Shown: piece by piece, positions 59,604-64,000 of the stretch
How the letters are laid out: every line of letters starts with the position of its first letter
Position numbering within the stretch: position 1 is the stretch's first letter
Assembly: GCF_964275005.1 (NCBI RefSeq)
Contig: NC_092685.1
Location: 12,320,913-12,384,912, forward strand
Direction: 5' to 3'
Source of the DNA: Diadema setosum
Lineage: Eukaryota > Echinodermata > Echinoidea > Diadematoida > Diadematidae
DNA length: 64,000 bases
The notes under the pieces: generated by a model
What the model was told of the DNA's origin: nothing
Seen by the model: the letters and a program-made list of their open reading frames with translations, nothing else
Database searches by the model: none
Program-made: the position numbers and the translations under genes

Positions 59604-61313
59604 CAAATGTTCGTGATTCAGGAAATCAATTAATACTGCTCTTTCTTCCCCATGCCCTTGGAGCAAACTTTTGTAAGTTCGCGTGTATGTTAGCATGTCC
59701 CATAATGTCTTCTTTTTTTACGATATAAAACAATGAGGACGACACACAAGACATGCTATTACTTCAATTTTACAGTTCTATGACAATCCAACTACCTGCT
59801 CCGCATTCTTCTGGTCTTTTTTTTTTTCAAGCTAACAACATATAGTTCCGCCCAATCTTTTTCCTTCCACTAAACGAGTACGCATTACCCCACTCTATCC
59901 ACTCCAACGTGATATTATGCTCTTCTTAATTGGTCACTCAGGAAGATCGACCTATTAACAGTTCTCTAGACTATACTGAATGCTGTAACCAGAAATTCAT
60001 TTGCAATTCTATCTGAAGTTATAGCTGCAGAAGAGTGCTCTTGCAAGATCATCACAGTACATTTTTAAGGCTACACAGTAGAGGGACAAAATATAAATAA
60101 ACCTTAATCGGGTTCTTCAGAAATCGTGTAAAAGTGTTGACTAGCGAAATCTTAATCAAAGTACAATATCTATGTCAAATGATAATATTGATGTAAATCT
60201 CGCGTATATAGATTTGTCATATGATATCTAAGTGTGTTTAGTTGTTGTTGTTTTCTTCTTGTCGGAGAGCTGTAAATATATTATGATGGCGTTATTTTCA
60301 GATACTTCAAAAACGTTAAGTTCACTTTAGTGTTAGCATGCCAATAGGTATACGTTCAGGATCATGGCGATGATGCGAAATCATCACAGTTGCTAAATGA
60401 GGTCACATTTCACAAAATACAGTCGCGGTGTAAGTAAGCATCTCAAGGGAGCGTTCAGAATGACAACACCAAGAGAAATGTGAATTCTTCTTTCTTTAAT
60501 CACCCCATATACACGACGGAAATCCCCAGGATAATCAGATTTCACTTTGAATATTGCACGTTGAGCCCAATCTATTCATATCAACTCGATAGGAAATGAA
60601 CATGAAATGTATGTCAACAGTGGGAACAATAGGGTATAACCGTTAAGGCTTTGGTTTCCTGAACTTGCGATCCTAGATGTATCCTTGGATGAGATTTCTT
60701 GCCAAAATTTTCCCTCCTGTATAGATTTCAATTTCAATTTGAATTCATTTTCATATTTCTCAATGAAAAAAAAAACCAACATAACAAAATAAATGATATA
60801 TAATCTCCACTTTGGATATACAATAAAATATTACTAACATAGAACATGACGGTCTATTTTTCAATAATGCAAGAGAAATACGATTGCATCTAAAGTTTCT
60901 ATCATCATCATGGTAACCAACTATAAATGAGTTGGAAAATGATGTCGGGTACTGGTAAAATAGCGGGGCCATTGTTACTTAGGAGGGTACCCCGATTGAA
61001 AGAAACCGTATGTTCAATCACCTTATTATTATTATGATTGCAATCATCTCCATTGTTATTATCTTGAATATTATCTTTTCTATAATTGTCGTTATCAAAT
61101 AGAATCATTACATGGATAATTCATTTCTATTTTTTCCATTGTAATATCATATTCAAACGTCTATTACAGTGTACATTTTGTTACAAATGTTATCCTTATT
61201 ATTTTGAGAAATGCGAGATGACATTGCAGGGGAAGGAGTAGATAATCCAGGAACGTACCTTGAAGAGCGACGGGCTGGTAGGGTAGATCCAACGGCAACT
61301 CCAATGTGTGCAT
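37005..61313 (-). CDS. Nuclear hormone receptor with atypical P-box, giant hinge and short C-terminus
   Basis: A ligand-type transcription factor assembled from at least eight minus-strand exons. The N-terminus is only 33 residues. The DNA-binding domain, residues 34-110, has both zinc fingers with exact spacing: C-x2-C-x13-C-x2-C, then C-x5-C-x9-C-x2-C. The P-box is CEGCK then CFYRR, where nearly all receptors have GFFRR. An A-box-like GIKLGRRPK follows. One exon supplies about 430 hinge residues with basic clusters RKRK and PKRRK (probable nuclear localisation signal) and an acidic run. Then come a helix-1-like [12 protein letters not shown], a helix-8-like [15 protein letters not shown], a helix-9/10-like [11 protein letters not shown] and [15 protein letters not shown], with no AF-2 helix. 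Closest by eye to NR1/Knirps-type domains (HFGxFTCEGCK); subfamily not assigned. The middle of the ligand-binding domain is not securely placed. Confidence 0.85.
37219..37290 (-). CDS. Nuclear receptor exon: helix 9/10 region
   Basis: Acceptor ...cacatgcag, donor GTATGT. Reads [20 protein letters not shown], then YLK. The pattern LxxLxxxxxxxxxALxxYL is typical of receptor helices 9-10. Phases match the helix-8 exon and the last exon. Confidence 0.72.
37385..37417 (-). CDS. Possible 33-base microexon of the nuclear receptor (tentative)
   Basis: Reads [10 protein letters not shown] between ...ctgaaag and GTAACA. Its phases (2 in, 1 out) fit between the flanking exons, but those also join directly without it, and the acceptor has no pyrimidine tract. 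Confidence 0.2.
38191..39158. mobile_element. 968-bp DNA element with 11-bp terminal inverted repeats, inside a receptor intron
   Basis: Perfect ends TATGCCTCCGC and GCGGAGGCATA; the outer TA fits a TA target. The interior is made of about four degenerate tandem blocks, each with AAGTTTCATGATGATACCTT-like and GAGATATGGAGAAAAA-like parts followed by runs of TGACCTTTGACC. A (CGGA)n tract at 39088-39113 lies near the right end. No transposase reading frame, so it is non-autonomous. Confidence 0.78.
39336..39457 (-). CDS. Nuclear receptor exon: helix 7/8 region
   Basis: Acceptor ...caagctgcag, donor GTACGT. Reads [20 protein letters not shown], then [20 protein letters not shown]. The last part resembles receptor helix 8 (ExxLLxAIxLxSxD). 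Splice signals are good; it needs a two-base phase from an upstream exon. Confidence 0.72.
39638..39710 (-). CDS. Possible nuclear receptor exon bridging helices 3-5 (tentative)
   Basis: Between the helix-1 exon and the next good exon the phases do not join (1 versus 2), so something must lie between. This 73-base open segment fits both phases exactly and reads [20 protein letters not shown], then FKL, with FAK as in many helix-3 regions. Both splice sites are weak (acceptor ...ataagcaag, donor GTATTA). Confidence 0.3.
40369..40399. repeat. (AC)n microsatellite
   Basis: About 15 AC units in a receptor intron. Confidence 0.9.
41018..41117 (-). CDS. Nuclear receptor exon: probable ligand-binding helix 1 region
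   Basis: Acceptor ...tttgtggtag, donor GTAAGT. Reads [20 protein letters not shown], then [13 protein letters not shown]. It starts in phase 0, as the previous exon requires, and ends with one base. Confidence 0.8.
41179..41212. repeat. (GT)n microsatellite
   Basis: About 17 GT units just upstream (minus strand) of the helix-1 exon acceptor. Confidence 0.9.
41998..42037. repeat. (CATA)n microsatellite
   Basis: About ten CATA units just after the donor of the giant hinge exon. Confidence 0.9.
42089..43380 (-). CDS. Nuclear receptor giant hinge exon
   Basis: Acceptor ...tcgttcag, donor GTAAGT. 1292 bases, completing Gly103 then 430 codons without a stop. Begins [16 protein letters not shown]. 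The middle is rich in Ser, Pro, Gln and Tyr; near the end are [13 protein letters not shown], an acidic stretch ending in EEEEEHGE, and [12 protein letters not shown]. Most of it resembles no domain I know and is probably disordered. Beyond the donor the frame stays open through a (CATA)n repeat, which is intron, not protein. Confidence 0.88.
43381..47232 (-). other. Receptor intron after the second zinc-finger exon
   Basis: No exon-like segment stands out. Contains short purine and (GT)n tracts near 43640-43670 and an (ATTC)n run at 46404-46427. A pair of opposed 76-77-codon frames at 44579-44825 has no recognisable content. Confidence 0.5.
47233..47374 (-). CDS. Nuclear receptor exon: second zinc finger
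   Basis: Acceptor ...cctgaggcag, donor GTAAGT. Reads [20 protein letters not shown], then [19 protein letters not shown] and IALGMSKE. All four metal cysteines of finger 2 are present. Ends with one base of Gly. Confidence 0.92.
48078..48215. repeat. Paired (AT)n tracts
   Basis: Two AT runs of about 43 and 48 bases separated by TATA/GTATA-rich spacer; self-complementary and liable to extrude hairpins. Confidence 0.85.
49456..49547. repeat. 31-bp triple tandem repeat, each unit with an ATGCAAAT octamer
   Basis: TATGTAACAAATTTTATGCA units start at 49459, 49490 and 49521. Every copy keeps TTATGCAAATTAT, which contains the perfect POU-factor octamer ATGCAAAT. Confidence 0.82.
52944..53053 (-). 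CDS. Nuclear receptor exon: first zinc finger
   Basis: The acceptor follows a (TG)n tract and ATGCTTAG; donor GTGAGT. Reads [14 protein letters not shown], then [18 protein letters not shown] and EGCK. Ends in phase 0 directly after the P-box lysine. Confidence 0.9.
53054..61258 (-). other. Receptor intron 1
   Basis: About 8.2 kb with no exon-like segment that I can support. Contains (CT)n/(AT)n near 56015-56060, (AC)n at 57592-57640 and 57660-57681, a G-run at 56234-56244, and (GTT)n(GGT)n near 59570-59602. Confidence 0.5.
61259..61313 (-). CDS. Nuclear receptor coding exon 1
   Basis: Reads [18 protein letters not shown], then one base of Asp at donor GTACGT. The start has A at -3 and an in-frame TGA 27 bases upstream of the ATG. 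Its phase matches the DNA-binding exon exactly. The overlapping frame starting at a GTG is rejected because it does not splice in phase. Confidence 0.65.
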
Positions 61314-62110
61314 TTTGATGCCTCTCCTCCAAGTCAACTTTCACCGATCCAGGTCTCTCTGAGTTTGAAAGTCCTTAATCCACCTTCAGAATTCTTCACC
61401 GAACTCACTCATTCGCCTATACCAAAGACTTTCACACCCTAAAATTCTCTTTGCAGTCTGAAATTGGAAAACTTGAAGTCATTCGGTTTCTTCAAAGCTG
61501 ATGATTTTTCCGTTGTTGACAAAGATGAAAGTACTTATAGATTGAAGTCAAGTCGGCGTGACCACGTATAGCATCGGTGAAATATCTTATTAAGTTTGTA
61601 GAGGCTGACACATCATGTATATCTGCCACTTCGCTATCCACAAGAGCTAGACGGAAAGATACTCCTGATCGGAAGCGATCTCGCCGGCGAAGTTACCCGG
61701 AGCCGAGGACCAGCAGACGGGCGGTTTTCGCGCGCAAGCGATTCGCCGGAGAAGCTAGGTGTCATCAATTATTTCTCGCTTTTATCGGCATTCTCCGTCC
61801 TTGATCTTGGTCGATTAGCAGCCTACAAACTAACTGTCGTAGAACGAGCACAGACACGAGGAATAAAAGGCGCCACTTTGGATGGAAAAAAAAGTTTGAT
61901 ATCAATACATATTGCGGAGGCGTTGGTTCATTTTTCTCCCATATTGTTTTCTCCTTCCAGGATGTGTGCCAATACTTCTGAGTTCTTCCCATGCCACTTT
62001 TCTCTCCGTGTATATGAGAGAGATGCAAGCGTATCGTCTCCATGGCAACGGCTAGTGATTGACTCCGCAAGGTGATGACAATTTGCTCCATGACGCTCCG
62101 CCCCTCTTCC
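61314..62110 (-). promoter_or_regulatory. Probable receptor 5' leader and promoter region
   Basis: Upstream of the receptor ATG on the minus strand. It includes a CpG-rich stretch at 61650-61760, unusual for this window, an RFX-type X-box GTCTCCATGGCAAC at 62036-62049, and an Sp1-like CTCCGCCCCTC near 62096. The transcription start cannot be placed. Confidence 0.45.
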
Positions 62111-64000
62111 TTTCCTTCTCTCCCTCTCCCATCTATTTCTCTCCCACTCTCTCGCTCTCCCTCTTCTTCTCTCCCTTGCTGTTCCCATTTCTCTCCCACG
62201 TTTTCTCTCTCCTTCTCGCTCTCTCCCTCTCTATTTGTCGGTCTTTCTCTCTGTCTATCTATCCATCTTTACTCTTATCCCTTTCCTGGTATAAAATGGG
62301 AGGTGGTTCCTATGACGTCGTGATGTCATCTGCAGTGTGGTTTTCACTTTTTCACTTTTTTAAGAATCACAGTAGCAGGTGCAAATGCAAAATTTTGCGA
62401 ATATGTGATTTTGTTGACAGGACAGTAAAATAAAAAAAAAAAGAGACGATCACTGACAAACTACAATATATCTAAAGATCATTGTGAGCATTCTATAAAC
62501 TTATCTTTTATTATGTAAACTTATTTTTTATTATGTATTCTGTTGTAATTTATGTATTCAATTTCTGTAAAATTATGTTTCTGGCTTGAAATGGCAAAAA
62601 TGAATGAATGAACGAAAGAATGAATGAATGAATGAATGAATGAATGAATGAATGAATGAATGAACGAAAGAATGAATGAATGAATGAACGAATGAATGAA
62701 TGAATGAATGAATGAACGAATGAATGAATGAATGAATGAATGAATGAATGAATGAATGAATGAATGAATGAACGAACAAATGAATGAATGAATGAATGAA
62801 CGAACGAACGAACAAATGAATGAATGAATGAATGAATGAATGAATGAATTGTCCTCTAGAACCCTCCTATCATTTTCCGCTGCCATGTTGATTGACATTT
62901 CGTTAGTGACGGAGAAAAACCTGCTTACATCACGAGTGACCCCTGAGTAGATGTTGATGTTGACTATAATTTACAATAATTGGTGTAACATTGTTTGCTG
63001 TGCTGATCTTTGCTATCATCATTGTTGCTACTTTGACAATGGTCATCACAACGGCTTGATAATCGCCAATCACTTTTTGGGTTGGCATTGGGTTTCTAAC
63101 CTGTTTGTATCATCGTCTTAAACATCTCTTTAAAGTCTTGTAGTTGAGAGGACTCTAAGAATAATAACGGGCAGGGGAAAAAGGGGGTTAGTGCTGACAA
63201 ACTGACAAAAAGGTCTATATTGATGTTGTGCAATCAGTTCTTTTAATCTCCACCTTCACATGACAAATTTGTTTTATTTACAAAGTAAGTGAACATGAGC
63301 ATTATTGATAACAGTTTTGTCAGTATCACAAACGTAAAAATAGAGCTTCAACCAAGGGTTATATTTTGACGGCTAACTTTTGTCCACACATATACTATGG
63401 ACTTTTTCAAGCCAAATTATTATTGTCACATCTGCGCCGCCTGTCTGGTGATGCTTTGGGATTTACACTTTACACACGTTATAAAAGAAGATAGCATCCC
63501 CCAAAGTTGGGCTATTTTACTCGATTAGATGGGCAGGTCCGACTTTATGGACCGTCTAACAATATTCTTAAGGATGTTACGTGCTATCCTCTACGTTGTT
63601 TATCATTTTCAACATGTAAAATGACGAATTGTTGTGCTAATGTTGCAGTCATCAAGCAACTATCATCACGTATAGTTCTTGACTTGTTTTTGTGCATTAC
63701 TCAAAATTGATATTGCAAAATAATGCTTTTTCTCCCCCCCCCTGTCTGTCTGACTGTCTGTCTGTCTGTTTGTCTGTCTGTCTCTCGCTCTCTTTCTCTC
63801 AAACACAAACAGTCACACAGTGGGCTCTTAAAAATCTCTTCTTTAGAGATGACTAATTTTCTCTTTATTCATTTCTCCTGTAAGTAGGAGCGGAAGAATA
63901 CACTTCCTAATCGTTATTTTTTTCTCTTTGTATTGTACTGTACAATAACAATAACAATGTTCGCCATCCGCTATCAACACACTGACTTTTTATTGTGGTC
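62111..64000. other. Right end of window
   Basis: A pyrimidine-rich CT tract at 62100-62270, a (TGAA)n array, then A/T-rich DNA and a (GTCT)n tract at about 63743-63785. No gene supported. Confidence 0.5.
62599..62850. repeat. (TGAA)n array of about 250 bp with TGAACGAA variants
   Basis: About 60 tetramers, mostly TGAA, with CGAA, AGAA and CAAA variants in a partly periodic order. The Phe-Ile-His-Ser repeat open frames on the minus strand are translation artefacts of it. Confidence 0.92.

Noticed and set aside
61153..61344. 63-codon frame starting at a GTG at 61344
   Set aside because: It overlaps the receptor's first exon in a different frame and does not join the next exon in phase; the ATG at 61313 does.
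62521..62898. Long minus-strand frame of repeated Phe-Ile-His-Ser
   Set aside because: It is a translation of the (TGAA)n microsatellite in a direction without stops, not a protein.

Overview
The window is animal nuclear DNA: split genes with GT-AG introns, many microsatellites and homopolymer runs, and many small inverted-repeat elements. Four protein-coding genes can be supported. The gene families and the long fold-back repeats suggest an invertebrate deuterostome, most likely an echinoderm. That placement is an inference; no species can be read from the sequence alone. There are no bacterial-type operons, CRISPR arrays or recognisable RNA genes.

Layout. (1) 63-11224, plus strand: the 3' part of a thrombospondin gene (type 3 calcium-binding repeats plus the C-terminal lectin-like domain), cut off by the left edge, followed by a 3' UTR of about 1.4 kb. 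Two of its exons (3084-3178 and 3630-3855) carry several one-base frame breaks, while the other seven read cleanly. (2) 18366-28521, plus strand: a complete nine-coding-exon homologue of KATNBL1, a katanin regulatory-subunit-like protein of 303 residues, with a likely upstream non-coding first exon. (3) 34002-34919, minus strand: an intronless DHHC palmitoyltransferase resembling ZDHHC22/24. (4) 37005-61313, minus strand: a nuclear hormone receptor spread over about 24 kb. It has a very short N-terminus, an unusual P-box (CEGCKCF), one 1.3-kb exon giving a hinge of more than 400 residues, and a compact ligand-binding-like end that appears to stop before the AF-2 helix.

The genes have unrelated jobs (extracellular matrix, microtubule/spindle, membrane protein lipidation, transcription) and do not form a pathway. 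The space between and inside them holds many non-autonomous DNA elements: three copies of one Tigger/pogo-like MITE, a piggyBac-like 93-bp MITE, long fold-back elements, and a 968-bp element with 11-bp terminal inverted repeats. That last element lies in the receptor gene's own intron and carries five DR1-type nuclear-receptor half-site pairs. The most interesting object is the receptor gene.
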